Shown here piece by piece: positions 1 through 8,651 of a DNA stretch of 25,256 nucleotides (position 1 is its first letter; the number at the start of each line of letters is the position of its first letter). Made by a program: the position numbers and the translations under genes. The notes under the pieces were generated by a model. That model had not been told where the DNA came from and ran no database searches. It saw only the letters and a list, made by a program, of their open reading frames with translations. The stretch covers positions 1 to 25,256 of the forward strand of contig DASZMJ010000133.1 in the NCBI GenBank assembly GCA_035551935.1. Reading direction: 5' to 3'. This DNA is from DASZMJ01 sp035551935 (lineage in GTDB: Bacteria > Planctomycetota > Planctomycetia > Isosphaerales > Isosphaeraceae).

Positions 1-1137
1 CTAAGCGGGTTGCCAGTTGAAACTTCACACCCTCAACCAGAAGTCTTCTGACAGGATGCCAGCTTGCCGGAGGGCTTCGCGATTCGAGAGGCCGCCCAGG
101 AATCCGACGGACCGATCCACCTCCTCATCGATCCCGGCGTACTGCCGGTCGGCACAGACATGGTCCTTGCCATGGCCCCAGAGATGGTCCATGCCGTTGA
201 GTTCCGGGCACCGCTTCGGCAGCCAGATCAGCCGGATGCCCAACTCGGCCGCCAGCTCCTGCGAGCCCGCGGCGGTATGGCCGGGGTCCTCATCCAAGAG
301 CGGCGCGACATGCCAGCCGCGGTCGTGGCTGCGGATGACCGGCAGGAAGGCCCGGGAGTCCTCCCCCTTCCGCCGCCTGCGGACCAGGAACAGCCGATGC
401 CCGGTGTCGATGTCGATCGTCCCGAAGGCCACCCGCCGGGCGTTGAAGCCGGAGGTCGGGACCTCCACCGCTCGCCCGCGCCGGCCCCGGGCGGCCCGCA
501 ACGGCGGGAACAGTCGCAGGTCGGTCTCATCCTCGAACAGCGTGACCCACCGGGGCGGCAGGCCGCGGATCGCCCGGCGAATCCGCCGTTTTTTTGTCGC
601 GCTCCGGATCGGGATCGAGCACGGATCGCGGCCGCTTCCAGACATAGCCCGAGTCATGCAGTTGCCGTCGGATCGAGGTCGCAGACGGTCGCTGCCCCGC
701 ACGGCGTGCCAGGTGCTCGCGAAGCAGCGGGGCCGGCCACTCGACGGCCTGGTAACCGAACTGGTCCGGCCGTCGCTCCAGGCTCGCGAGGAGGGCGGCC
801 CGGAGTTCTTCCGCCCATAGGGACGGGCGGTTACCCCCGCGATGGTCGGCCGGGCAGGTCCGATCGCGGGCGTCCTCGAAGGACTCGACCCAGGAGTGGA
901 CCGACCGACGGCTGGCCCGGAGCAACCGGGCGAGTTCGGCGATGGGCCGCCCGTCTGCCGCTTCCAGGATCGCCAGTGTCCGCCGGTAGAGACCCGCATC
1001 GCGCGTGGTCCGTAATTGCGGCTCGAGTCGGCGACGCTGGGCCGCCGTCAGTCGGAGTCCGCTCATCGTACACCTCGGATAGCCGAGGGTACGACGAGCA
1101 GAGGGATGTGTGAAGTTTCAACTGGCGACCCGCTTAG
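1..1137 (-). mobile_element. IS630-family insertion sequence (copy 1)
   Basis: The outermost 30 bases at each end are inverted repeats of one another (1-30 and 1108-1137) with a single mismatch at position 11 of the repeat. A TA dinucleotide lies one base inside each outer edge (2-3 and 1135-1136), as expected for the TA target duplication of IS630/Tc1-mariner elements, so the element proper is probably 4-1134. It encodes one transposase on the minus strand whose stop codon lies inside the terminal repeat. The left flank is outside the window. Confidence 0.93.
25..1066 (-). pseudogene. IS630-family transposase, two overlapping frames
   Basis: The N-terminal half starts at ATG 1066 behind GAGGTG. 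It carries the helix-turn-helix region (RTTRDAGLYRRTLAILEAAD, then a LLRASRRSVHSW motif). The DDE half is in another frame: FEDETDLRLF supplies the first Asp, LLDEDPGHTA the second, and LPKRCPELN..MDHLWG the third acidic residue, as Asp rather than Glu. The frames meet at a run of seven A on the coding strand (589-595). Reading GAC AAA AAA and then skipping one A continues as CGG CGG ATT with good family sense (DKKRRIRRAIRG). The shift is +1 (equivalent to -2), so it could be transcriptional slippage making six A, a programmed event, or a simple one-base insertion. The stop (25-27) is within the left inverted repeat. Family assignment is firm; whether it is functional is undecided. Confidence 0.85.
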
Positions 1138-1240
1138 ACGATTCAACAAGGAGGGTTGCGACCTGCGTTTACAGTCGAGTCGCAAGGCCAACGCGGCGAT
1201 CTGAAGAGACCGAGCGGCCGTCCGACCTCGTCCGGGGCCG

Positions 1241-3130
1241 TCACGGGGCCATGGCCCGGGGGCCGGCGGCGGTGAGGGGGTCGTCGTGGGTGGTGGCGAA
1301 GGCGTCGAGGACGCCGGAACGGCCGGGGTGGATGGCCTCGAGGTTCAGCCGGGATTGGAGCGAGTAGGGGAGCCGCTCGTCGGTGCCGGAGAGGATGACC
1401 AGGCGCGGGCGGTCGGGGAGGGTCAGGAGGTCGTCGATCCGGGAGAGGTCGCGGCGGGGGGTGCGGGGCAATGTGGCGCTGAGGATGTAGCGGAGCTGGC
1501 CGCCGGGGGCGATGCCGGACTCGTCGCGGTCGGGGCCGAGCACGGCGACGAGCTCGAAGGGGCGGGCGTGGTGGCGTCGGAGGATCATCTCGCGGAGGGC
1601 CAGCAGGTCGGAGGTCTCGCGGTGGCGGAACTCGACCTCGCGGAGGCCGGTGGCGACGGTCGTCGTCACGACCGTCAGCAGGAACCCGGCCAGCACGAGG
1701 CGCTGGCGGTCGTCGCGGCGGCGGGCCCAGCGGTCGAGGACGCGGATCAGGATCGCGGTGGCGACGATCAGGTCGAGGCCCAGGTGCAGGCCGAGGGCCG
1801 AGGCGGCGTCGGGCCGGCGGCCGGCGGCGAGGTCGGCGGCGGCGGCGCGGAGGTGGGTGCTGGCCCACCACGCCACCGCCATCGCCGTCGCCGGCGCCAG
1901 CCAGGCCAGCGACCGCGCCGGGGCCCGACGCTGGGCGAGGTCCACCAGCGACCGCGCCGCCAGCAGGCTCAGCGGCACGAGCAGGAACAGGTCCAGCGCC
2001 GCCCTCGGGCCGGTCGGCCAGAACGCCGGCGCCAGCGCGGCGACGGCCAGCCACAAGAGCCAGAACGACTCGCCGACGACCCTCGGGTCGTCGTCCTCGG
2101 CCGAGAGCGAGAGCCGCAACGCCCTGGCCGCGCCGAGCAGGCCCAGGGGAAGCGTCGCCGGGGCGAGGTCGAGTAACGTCGCGCCGAGCCCGCCGCGGGT
2201 GCCGCCGGCGAAGTCGAGCCCGGCCAGTTGCGCGCGCCAGAGCTCCAGGCCGTGGGACCGGGCCATGGCCGCGTACCACGGCGCGGCGACCGCCAGGCCG
2301 AAGGCCAGGCTCGCCGCGCCGGCGACGAGGCTCGGCCGGTCGCGCCAGGCGCGCCACCAGCCCGAGGCCCGCGCCCCGGGCATCGGCTCGGCGCCGAGGA
2401 ACCCCTGGTGGAGCAGGACGACCGGCGCGGCCAGCAGCGCCAGGCCGCGGACCGACAGCAAGGCCAGGCCGATCGCCAGGCCGCCGACGACCGCCCAGCA
2501 CGCCGACGTCCCCGGCCGCGTCGCCGGCCCCTCGCCGCGGAGGTGCTGGACGTAGGCCAGCAGCGCGGTCAACGTCCCGGCCAGGCCCAGGGTCGTCGGC
2601 GAGGCCAGTTGCATCTGGGCCAGCAGGCCGCGGTTGAAGCCGACGAGCACCGCCGCCGCCAGGCCCAGCCCGCGACCACCCCAGGCGCGGCCGTGGAGGT
2701 AGACCAGCAGGACGACCAGGACCCCCGCTGCGTAGCTCGGCAGGACCGTCGCCAGCGGGGCCCGGTCGGTGCTCAGGGCCGTGGCCGCGGCGGCGAGCCA
2801 GGCGTACAGGGGGGGCTGGAGTGACAGGGCCCGGAAGGCGGTCGCCTCGGCACCCGGCGGCAGGGCCGAGGCGGCCTGGGCCTGGTCCCAGGTCCGGCCG
2901 TCGAGCACGGCCAGCGCCCGCAGGCCCCACCAGGGGCCCGGCGGGTTGAGGTCCCAGTTCCGCAACGCGTACAGGCCGGGCAGGACCGCGACCAGCACGA
3001 CCAGCGGGAAGAACATCGTCGACCGCGGCGCCGGCCGGATCAACGGCCGCGCCGGCGGCTCGAAGACCTCCGCCGGCCGCTTCGGCCGCGTCCCGATCCC
3101 GAGCCGCCCCCTGACCATCCTCGGTCGCAT
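1241..3130 (-). CDS. GT39-like integral membrane glycosyltransferase
   Basis: The protein has 629 residues and many hydrophobic helices, the first beginning near residue 39 (MFFPLVVLVAVLPGLYALRN). The following first loop holds WDLNPPGPWW, and a SLQPPLYAWLAA segment resembles the PPLYYW motif of ArnT/PMT-type (GT39, GT-C fold) enzymes, which move a sugar from a lipid-linked donor in the membrane. About a dozen helices precede a soluble C-terminal region of roughly 170 residues. ATG 3130 is preceded by GGAGGG nine bases upstream; Met39 is a possible alternative start. It lies between an IS630 copy and the peroxidase gene, and the context gives no acceptor. GT-C membership is likely; the substrate is unknown. 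Confidence 0.75.
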   Translation of the reverse strand: MRPRMVRGRLGIGTRPKRPAEVFEPPARPLIRPAPRSTMFFPLVVLVAVLPGLYALRNWDLNPPGPWWGLRALAVLDGRTWDQAQAASALPPGAEATAFRALSLQPPLYAWLAAAATALSTDRAPLATVLPSYAAGVLVVLLVYLHGRAWGGRGLGLAAAVLVGFNRGLLAQMQLASPTTLGLAGTLTALLAYVQHLRGEGPATRPGTSACWAVVGGLAIGLALLSVRGLALLAAPVVLLHQGFLGAEPMPGARASGWWRAWRDRPSLVAGAASLAFGLAVAAPWYAAMARSHGLELWRAQLAGLDFAGGTRGGLGATLLDLAPATLPLGLLGAARALRLSLSAEDDDPRVVGESFWLLWLAVAALAPAFWPTGPRAALDLFLLVPLSLLAARSLVDLAQRRAPARSLAWLAPATAMAVAWWASTHLRAAAADLAAGRRPDAASALGLHLGLDLIVATAILIRVLDRWARRRDDRQRLVLAGFLLTVVTTTVATGLREVEFRHRETSDLLALREMILRRHHARPFELVAVLGPDRDESGIAPGGQLRYILSATLPRTPRRDLSRIDDLLTLPDRPRLVILSGTDERLPYSLQSRLNLEAIHPGRSGVLDAFATTHDDPLTAAGPRAMAP

Positions 3131-3281
3131 GCGGACCGGCCCTCCCTGGCACCCGGCTCGCCCGTCACGACCCCTTTCCTACCAGGGATCGCCGATCCGG
3201 GGAAGGCGGACCCGCCGCCGCGCCGCCCGCGCGGCCGAGATCAGGCCACCGATGGCCCCCGGCGCCAGCGTCGAGGGCTCG

Positions 3282-3339
3282 GACCACGGGGCGGGGACGG
3301 GCTCCGAGTCTTCGAGGTGCCCGTCCCCGCCCCGTGGTC
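3282..3339 (-). terminator. Strong hairpin behind the peroxidase gene
   Basis: A perfect 21-bp inverted repeat (3282-3302 and 3319-3339) with a 16-base loop starts eight bases past the peroxidase stop codon. It has no T-run behind it on the minus strand, so it is a GC-rich hairpin terminator or an mRNA 3' stabiliser rather than a classic intrinsic terminator. Confidence 0.6.
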
Positions 3340-3346
3340 GGGCCTC

Positions 3347-4432
3347 TTACCGCGGGAACTCCTTCGGGACCGCGATGTGCTGCCACCCCTCGCCGCTGAG
3401 GGCCTTCATGAAGGCGACGAGGTCCTTCTTCTCCTGAGCGGTCAGGTGCAGCGGCTTCATCCGCTCGGAGAGGTATCGGTTCTTGATCCCCCCCTTGTCG
3501 TAGTGCTCGACCACCTCCTCCAGGGTGCGGAGGCTGCCGTCGTGCATGTAGGGGGCGGTGTGCTCGACCTCGCGCAAGGTCGGGGTCTTGAACGCCCCCT
3601 TGTCCTCCTCGCGGCCGCTGACGACGTAGCGGCCGAGGTCGGGCTTGGGGCGGTCCATGCCGATGCCGATGTTCATATAAGAGCCGTCGGTGAAATTGAA
3701 CCCGAGGTGGCAGGCGTCGCACTTCGCCTTCTTGAAGAAGACGTCCATTCCGCGGACCTGCTCGGGGGTCATCGCCGACTTCTCGCCGTCCTGGTAGCGG
3801 TCGAAGGGGCTGTTGCCGGAGAGGACGGTGCGCTCGAAGGTGGCGATGGCCTTGGCGACGCGGTCGATGTCGATGGTGTCGTCGCCGAAGGCGGCCTTGA
3901 AGCGGGCCTCGTAGCCGGGGATGGATCGGATCCGCTTGACCGTCTCGCGGTGCGCGACGGCCCCCTCCTTGTCCGAGGTCATCTCGATCGGGTTGGCCAG
4001 CGGCCCCTTGGCCTGCTCCTCGAGCGTCGCGGCGCGGCCGTCCCAGAACTGCGAGGTGCTGTACGCCCGGTTGATGACCGTCGGCGCGCTGCGGCCGCCG
4101 CGCTGCTTGCCGATGCCGGTGGACACGGCCTGGCCGTCGGTGAAGGCCAGCGCCGGGTCGTGGCACGTGGCGCACGAGACGGTGCCGTCGGACGACAGGC
4201 GGCGGTCGAAGTAGAGCAGCCGGCCCAGCTCGGCCTTGGCGGCCGAGTACGGGTTGTCCTCCGGCCAGAAGGCCGGCGGCAGGCCCCTCGGCGGCGCCGG
4301 CGGCTCGTCCTGGCGCGCGGCCTTGTCGTCGCCCCGCACCGCGGCCGCCGCCACGACCAGCGCCGCCAGCAGGCCGCCGACGGCCGTCAACGTCGGGAGG
4401 GTGCCATTCCTGAAAAATCGTGTGATATTCAT
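3347..4432 (-). CDS. Di-heme cytochrome c peroxidase (CCP/MauG family)
   Basis: This is a 361-residue protein with an N-terminal hydrophobic segment (about residues 12-32), so it is exported or membrane-anchored in the periplasm. Two c-type heme motifs are visible: CATCH at 87-91 and CDACH at 238-242. The spacing fits the two-domain CcpA/MauG fold, which reduces hydrogen peroxide with electrons from small c-type carriers or oxidises protein substrates. The YMHDGS segment (Met296) matches the axial Met of the high-potential heme. I chose ATG 4432 because it opens the hydrophobic leader; a start 96 bases upstream would add an Arg/Pro-rich stretch unlike a signal peptide. No clear Shine-Dalgarno is present. 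The small conserved Cys/His gene lies 92 bases upstream on the same strand, so the two may be co-transcribed. Family certain; the electron donor is unknown. Confidence 0.93.
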   Translation of the reverse strand: MNITRFFRNGTLPTLTAVGGLLAALVVAAAAVRGDDKAARQDEPPAPPRGLPPAFWPEDNPYSAAKAELGRLLYFDRRLSSDGTVSCATCHDPALAFTDGQAVSTGIGKQRGGRSAPTVINRAYSTSQFWDGRAATLEEQAKGPLANPIEMTSDKEGAVAHRETVKRIRSIPGYEARFKAAFGDDTIDIDRVAKAIATFERTVLSGNSPFDRYQDGEKSAMTPEQVRGMDVFFKKAKCDACHLGFNFTDGSYMNIGIGMDRPKPDLGRYVVSGREEDKGAFKTPTLREVEHTAPYMHDGSLRTLEEVVEHYDKGGIKNRYLSERMKPLHLTAQEKKDLVAFMKALSGEGWQHIAVPKEFPR

Positions 4433-4456
4433 AAAATCATCTATAGGGAAAGATCG

Positions 4457-4492
4457 CCCTCCCCTCGCGCGGGCCCCGCGGCGAGGGGAGGG
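4457..4492 (-). terminator. GC-rich hairpin between the Cys/His gene and the peroxidase
   Basis: A 12-bp perfect stem (4457-4468 with 4481-4492) closes a loop that is itself palindromic. It lies between the stop of the upstream gene and the peroxidase start. With no T-run it could be a partial terminator, attenuator or processing site. Confidence 0.4.
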
Positions 4493-4524
4493 GTGCGGAC
4501 CGGCGGGGATCGGGCCGTCGGCGG

Positions 4525-5067
4525 TCACTTACCCTTGACGGACCCTTGCACGTAGATCGCCTTCTGCCCCTCGACGTCGGTGAGCGTGCCCTGGACGTGG
4601 ACGACGTAGGCCATGTGGTCGATCAGCTCCTTGCGGAGCGTCGTCAGGCCGTCGCGGCGCGGGTCGTGCTCCTCGTCGATGAGCATGTAGACCGTGCCGT
4701 CCTGCGTCAGCAGGCCGAGGGGCTGGCCGTTGCGGGCGCACTTCTGGCCGCAGTCGCGGTGCTTGTCGCCGTGCTTGCCGACCTGGAGGTAGCACGACAG
4801 GTCGATGACCTCGCCGGTGACGCTGATCGGCTGGCCCTTGACCGGCTTGCCCTGGATCGACGAGGTGACGGTCGTCACGCTCCACGGCTGGTTGGCCGCG
4901 GCCTTCTTGCCGAGTTCGCCGGCCGGGGCCTGGTACGTCCCCTTCGTCGGCGCCGACCAGTCGGGGAAGAGGATCCCCTTGCCCTGGACGAAGGCCAGCG
5001 ACGCGACCACCAGCGCCGCGGCGGCGCCGGCGACGGTGAGCTTCCCCTTCAAGACGGGCTTCGGCAT
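4525..5067 (-). CDS. Conserved exported Cys/His-rich small protein, function unknown
   Basis: The product has 180 residues with an N-terminal positive region and hydrophobic helix (about 8-28), so it is probably secreted or membrane-anchored. The conserved-looking core is GEVIDLSCYLQVGKHGDKH followed by C106 and C110, giving Cys92, His99, His103, Cys106 and Cys110 close together. This could bind metal or heme or form disulfides, but there is no CxxCH motif. The rest looks like a small beta-rich domain. Start ATG 5067 is preceded by GGAGCG, and a longer upstream reading would run through repeat DNA. It lies immediately upstream of the di-heme peroxidase on the same strand, so a periplasmic redox role is plausible. 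I do not recognise a named family. Confidence 0.75.
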   Translation of the reverse strand: MPKPVLKGKLTVAGAAAALVVASLAFVQGKGILFPDWSAPTKGTYQAPAGELGKKAAANQPWSVTTVTSSIQGKPVKGQPISVTGEVIDLSCYLQVGKHGDKHRDCGQKCARNGQPLGLLTQDGTVYMLIDEEHDPRRDGLTTLRKELIDHMAYVVHVQGTLTDVEGQKAIYVQGSVKGK

Positions 5068-5082
5068 GGCTCGCTCCGGTTG

Positions 5083-5118
5083 AAAAAGTGCCGAGTGCTG
5101 AGTCACGAGTGCTGAGTG
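5083..5118 (+). repeat. 36-bp dispersed repeat, copy a
   Basis: The unit begins AAAAAGTGCCGAGTGCTGAG and contains GAGTGCTGAGT twice. It matches the reverse complement of copy c (5285-5320) at 35 of 36 positions and copy b (5211-5245) nearly as well. It lies in the 5' leader of the Cys/His gene, 16 bases before its start. Confidence 0.8.
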
Positions 5119-5210
5119 CGGATCGGTCGTCACCACGCGGCCGACGCACCGGCGTCTTCGGACCCCCCGTTGTTTAACACGGCGCCGGCGCGCCGGCAAG
5201 AGGCCCGGGG

Positions 5211-5320
5211 AAAAGTGCTGAGTGCTGAGTGACGAGTGCTGAGTGGGGAAGGCCGTTCGTCGGCGCTTCTCTCCTCGCCTCCCCCACTCAGCACTCGTCA
5301 CTCAGCACTCGGCACTTTTT
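5211..5320. repeat. Inverted pair of the 36-bp repeat (copies b and c)
   Basis: Copy b (5211-5245) and the inverted copy c (5285-5320) can pair into a stem of about 35 bp with a 39-base loop. Copy c begins four bases past the stop of the P-loop NTPase, so the hairpin could end or stabilise that transcript. Between copies a and b there is only GC-rich sequence with no gene. Confidence 0.75.
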
Positions 5321-5324
5321 GACC

Positions 5325-6797
5325 TCAGCCGTGGCCATAGCCCCTGTCGAACGCCTCCAGGTCCCTCATGTGCGCCGAGTAGGTCGTGCGGAAGGTGTCG
5401 GGGTCGACCGACCAGCGGGGCTGGTCCTCGGTGTGGCGGTGGCAGTGCTCCTCGAGGAGGCGGTGGAGGAACTTGAAGAGTTGCCGGGGGGTGCGGAGGT
5501 TGCCGAGCGCGTCCTTGAGCGTCTCGTCGGCGATCGAGTCGTCGACGAACTGCCGGAGCCTCGGGCCGTCGCCGTCGGCCGAGGGCTCGGCGCGGCAGGC
5601 GCGGAGGCGGTCGGTGGCGAGGTCGTAGAGCGAGGGGCCGGTCCAGCGCAAGGGCTTGATCATGTTCAATTTATCGGGACGCGCACGGTCGTAGAATTCC
5701 TTATCTTCTTTCTCGAGGTAGTACGCCAGCTCGATCGGCAGGAGCAGCTTGACGCCGATGCCGGGGTGGCGGAGGAACTTGTGGTCCAGGAGCGGCCAGA
5801 CGAGGGCCCGCATCTTGCGCGGGTCGCCCTCGATGAGCTGCGGCTCGTCGACGCGATCGATCAGGACGACGATCCCCCGGTACCCGAGGCTCGACAGCAC
5901 CCCCTGGAACTTGCGCAAGAGCTCGTAGCGCTCCTCGCCCGCGGTGCGTCGGCCGGTCGGCAACGGCTGGCCGCCGAGCTCGCCCGGCTTGAACCAGAGC
6001 AGCTCCCAGCGCAACGCCCACGGGTCGCGGCTGAGGACGCGCAGCCCTTTGCGGATGTCCTCCGCGTACCAGACCGCCCGACCCAGCCGCCAGAGCCAGT
6101 ACACCCACCCCAGCGCGATCCCGCCGAGCACCCACGGCCAGACCGACCAGCTCAGCAGCGACCGGAAGAGGACCGTCATCGCGACGATCAGCGCCGTGAT
6201 CCCGAAGCCGACCTGGAGGTCGCGCCGGCTCCACAAGGGCCGGAACCCCGATCGCCTGCGCAATCGGCTCCAGCGCCGCTCGATCGGCTCGCGGGTCGAC
6301 TGGTCGTAGAGCGCGGCCAGGAGCAAGAGGTCGCGGCGCTGGTCGAGCGTGAGGGGGGACAGGTCCACGCGATCGCCGGTGAGCTGGTCGACGAGCTTGG
6401 TGACGCCGAGGGCGAGGATGGCATCCATGTGGTCCTGGAGCCGCCACTTCGTCAGCGCCTGCGCGGCGTCGCGGGCGTGGACGGCGGCGCGGAAGTGGTC
6501 GAGGTAGGGGTTGAAGTCGTCGTACGAGACGACGAAGACGCGCTCGCCGGGGTGGGCCTCGTTGTACGCCTCGAGCTCGGCCGCGGCCTGGAGCCGCAAC
6601 GCCGTCTTGCCGCTCCCCTTCTCGCCGAAGACCAGCGCCGTGGACGGGTCGGTGGGGCTGCCGAAGAACTTGTCCCAGGCGGGGTGGTGGATCTTCCAGA
6701 GGCAGCCGCGCTTGAAGACCGTGTCGGTCTGGGCATCCTCCTCGCTGAACGGGTTGCCGGCGATGCCGTAGTGCTTCAGGAACTGGTCCGTCTTCAT
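5325..6797 (-). CDS. P-loop NTPase with two membrane helices inside the NTPase region (KAP-like)
   Basis: A 490-residue protein. It opens with HYGIAGNPFSEEDA, reminiscent of the 'xxNPF' start of ExeA/AAA-type ATPases. Walker A is GEKGSGKT at 58-65. Two hydrophobic helices follow at about 195-212 and 217-236, and Walker B is IVVLIDRVDEP at about 309-319. Transmembrane helices inserted between Walker A and Walker B are the layout described for KAP-family NTPases; the match here is by architecture and not by a recognised signature. The C-terminal part (LRTPRQLFKFLHRLLEEHC) looks helical, like an AAA lid. ATG 6797 has only a weak AAAGG upstream. It is a single gene flanked by repeat hairpins on both sides. 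The role is unknown; a membrane-bound signalling or defence NTPase is possible. Confidence 0.8.
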   Translation of the reverse strand: MKTDQFLKHYGIAGNPFSEEDAQTDTVFKRGCLWKIHHPAWDKFFGSPTDPSTALVFGEKGSGKTALRLQAAAELEAYNEAHPGERVFVVSYDDFNPYLDHFRAAVHARDAAQALTKWRLQDHMDAILALGVTKLVDQLTGDRVDLSPLTLDQRRDLLLLAALYDQSTREPIERRWSRLRRRSGFRPLWSRRDLQVGFGITALIVAMTVLFRSLLSWSVWPWVLGGIALGWVYWLWRLGRAVWYAEDIRKGLRVLSRDPWALRWELLWFKPGELGGQPLPTGRRTAGEERYELLRKFQGVLSSLGYRGIVVLIDRVDEPQLIEGDPRKMRALVWPLLDHKFLRHPGIGVKLLLPIELAYYLEKEDKEFYDRARPDKLNMIKPLRWTGPSLYDLATDRLRACRAEPSADGDGPRLRQFVDDSIADETLKDALGNLRTPRQLFKFLHRLLEEHCHRHTEDQPRWSVDPDTFRTTYSAHMRDLEAFDRGYGHG

Positions 6798-6916
6798 CGC
6801 GTCGTGGCGCCTTTCGATGGCTCGTGACGTCGCTCCGTTCGTTCTCTCCTCAACCCTCTTACCTTATCCCCCCGCCGCGCCGCAACGCCGGCCGGCCCCG
6901 AGGCCGCCGAAGCAAG

Positions 6917-6980
6917 CGTAGGGTGGGCACCGCCCACCTTCTTATTTGAACATAAGAAGGTGGGCGGTGCCCACCCTACG
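6917..6980. repeat. BIME-like pair of GTAG-headed REP palindromes
   Basis: Two perfect 29-bp inverted arms (6917-6945 and 6952-6980) with a six-base loop. Each arm starts C-GTAG and contains its own palindrome, GGTGGGCACCGCCCACC. It lies 23 bases past the stop of the hydrolase gene, where it could also act as a terminator. The rest of 6798-7003 shows nothing further. Confidence 0.85.
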
Positions 6981-7003
6981 GGGTGGTGTGCCTCGGCCGG
7001 AAG

Positions 7004-8488
7004 TTACTCGGCCTTGCCCTTGAGTTGCGGCTGCCTGGTCGGCCCGAAGCCGACGTTCGACCCGATGTCGAGCAGGAGAGTGTCGCCGTCGAACTTGAGG
7101 GTGAGAGTGGCGTTGAACGGGGTCTCGACGAAGCAGACCTTCGCCGTGTACGTGTCGTCGCCGGTCCAGGCGCCGGCGGCGGCGGTGGGCTGCTCGGGGC
7201 GAAGCAAGGCCAGCCGGCCCCTCCGCCATGAGCCCTTGCCGCAGCGGATGCGACGATCCTCGCCGTCGATCTTCATGGCGATCGCCACGTCGTCGTTGTC
7301 CTTGCCGGCCGGCGTGAGCACGATCGACTCGATCTTCCGCGGATTCGAGTCAAACACGTATTTCTTGCCCGAAACCTTCTCGGCCGTCGCGTTCGAGGCG
7401 GGGCCCTCGGGGGTCTTCATCTTGAGGTTCGTCAGCGCGTGGCGGAGCTTGTCCCGGGCCTCGTCATCGGTGGCCAGGGGCGACGTCTTGAAGCCGGGCA
7501 GGAGCTTGTCCCAGACGAGGTCGAGGACGGCCTGCATGTCCTTGACGCCGCTGGTGATGGCGATGACGGCGTCCTGCTCGGGCAGGACGATGCAGTACTG
7601 GCCGAAGGCGCCGTCGCCGCGGTAGGCGCCGTGGCGGCAGCGCCAGAACTGGTAGCCGTAGCCCTGGTCCCAGTCGCTCTTCGGGTTGCTGCCGTTGGAG
7701 GTCTGCCGCGCCGTCGCGGCCTCGACCCACGACTCGGGCACCAGCTGCTTGCCGTCCCACTTGCCCTTCTGGAGGTAGAGCTGGCCGAACTTCGCGATGT
7801 CCTCCGTGCGGACGCTCAGGCCGTAGCCGCCGAGCGAGACGCCTTCCGGGCTTATGCCCCAGGTCGGGTCCTCGATGCCGAGGGGCTCGAACAGCCGGGG
7901 CTTCAGGTAATCGAGCACGGTCAGCCCCGTCACCTTCTGGACGGTGGCCGAGAGCATGTAGGTCGCCGACGTGTGGTAGAGGAAGTGCGTCCCCGGCTTG
8001 AACGGCACCGGCTGCGCGAGGAACGACTTCGCCCAGTTCGACCCGGTCCGGCCCGGCTCGGTCTGCTGGCCGGTCGACATCCGCAAGAGGTCGCTCACGC
8101 GCATCGACTTCAGGTTCTTCGACGGCTCCGACGGCGCCTCGTCGGGGAAGAACTTGAGGATCTCATCATCGACGCTCAGCTTCCCCTCGGCGACGGCCAG
8201 GCCGACGGCCGTCGAGGTGAAGCTCTTGCTGAGCGAGTACAGCTCGTGCCTCGACTCCGCGTCATACGGCGTCCACCACCCCTCCGCCACCACATGCCCG
8301 TGTCGCACGACGATGACGCTGTGCAGGGCGTCGATGTCTCTGTCGGCCGCCTCGACGAACGCGAGGATCGCCGACGACGACACCCCCTGTTCCTCCGGGC
8401 TGCTCCTGGGCAACCCCTTCGCCGGCGCCGCCCCCAGGCAGGCCGCCCCCCAGCACGCGACCAGTCCCGCGAGAATCGTCGTCTTCAT
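7004..8488 (-). CDS. Secreted serine hydrolase, beta-lactamase/class C PBP-like fold
   Basis: This 494-residue protein has a signal peptide (residues 1-20, MKTTILAGLVACWGAACLGA). The nucleophile motif is S85-L-S-K88 (SxxK). Tyr171 in FLYHTSATYML takes the place of the YxN motif, and G291-D-G in YRGDGAFGQYC sits where the family has HxG/KTG. A C-terminal extension of about 130 residues (roughly 365-494) looks beta-rich. Such proteins include esterases, D-amino-acid peptidases and beta-lactamase-related hydrolases; the sequence does not say which. ATG 8488 is preceded by GGGGGATG; an in-frame ATG six codons upstream is less well placed. It is probably a one-gene unit ending at the REP pair. Confidence 0.88.
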   Translation of the reverse strand: MKTTILAGLVACWGAACLGAAPAKGLPRSSPEEQGVSSSAILAFVEAADRDIDALHSVIVVRHGHVVAEGWWTPYDAESRHELYSLSKSFTSTAVGLAVAEGKLSVDDEILKFFPDEAPSEPSKNLKSMRVSDLLRMSTGQQTEPGRTGSNWAKSFLAQPVPFKPGTHFLYHTSATYMLSATVQKVTGLTVLDYLKPRLFEPLGIEDPTWGISPEGVSLGGYGLSVRTEDIAKFGQLYLQKGKWDGKQLVPESWVEAATARQTSNGSNPKSDWDQGYGYQFWRCRHGAYRGDGAFGQYCIVLPEQDAVIAITSGVKDMQAVLDLVWDKLLPGFKTSPLATDDEARDKLRHALTNLKMKTPEGPASNATAEKVSGKKYVFDSNPRKIESIVLTPAGKDNDDVAIAMKIDGEDRRIRCGKGSWRRGRLALLRPEQPTAAAGAWTGDDTYTAKVCFVETPFNATLTLKFDGDTLLLDIGSNVGFGPTRQPQLKGKAE

Positions 8489-8651
8489 GGCATCCCCCGG
8501 TAGCATCCTCGACGGTCGTCAACCGGGCGTCCATTGGACGCGCCCCCGACCGCCTGGTCAAGCGGGCACTGCGCCGCCCGGCCGCTTGCCCGCCCGGCCC
8601 GGCCGGGTTACGATCCGACCGAAATCCGCACGGGAATCGTCGGAGCTTGCG

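Noticed and set aside
1286..3437. Plus-strand open frames over the GT39 and peroxidase genes
   Set aside because: They are Arg/Gly/Ala-rich shadows without motifs; the minus-strand proteins have clear membrane or heme signatures.
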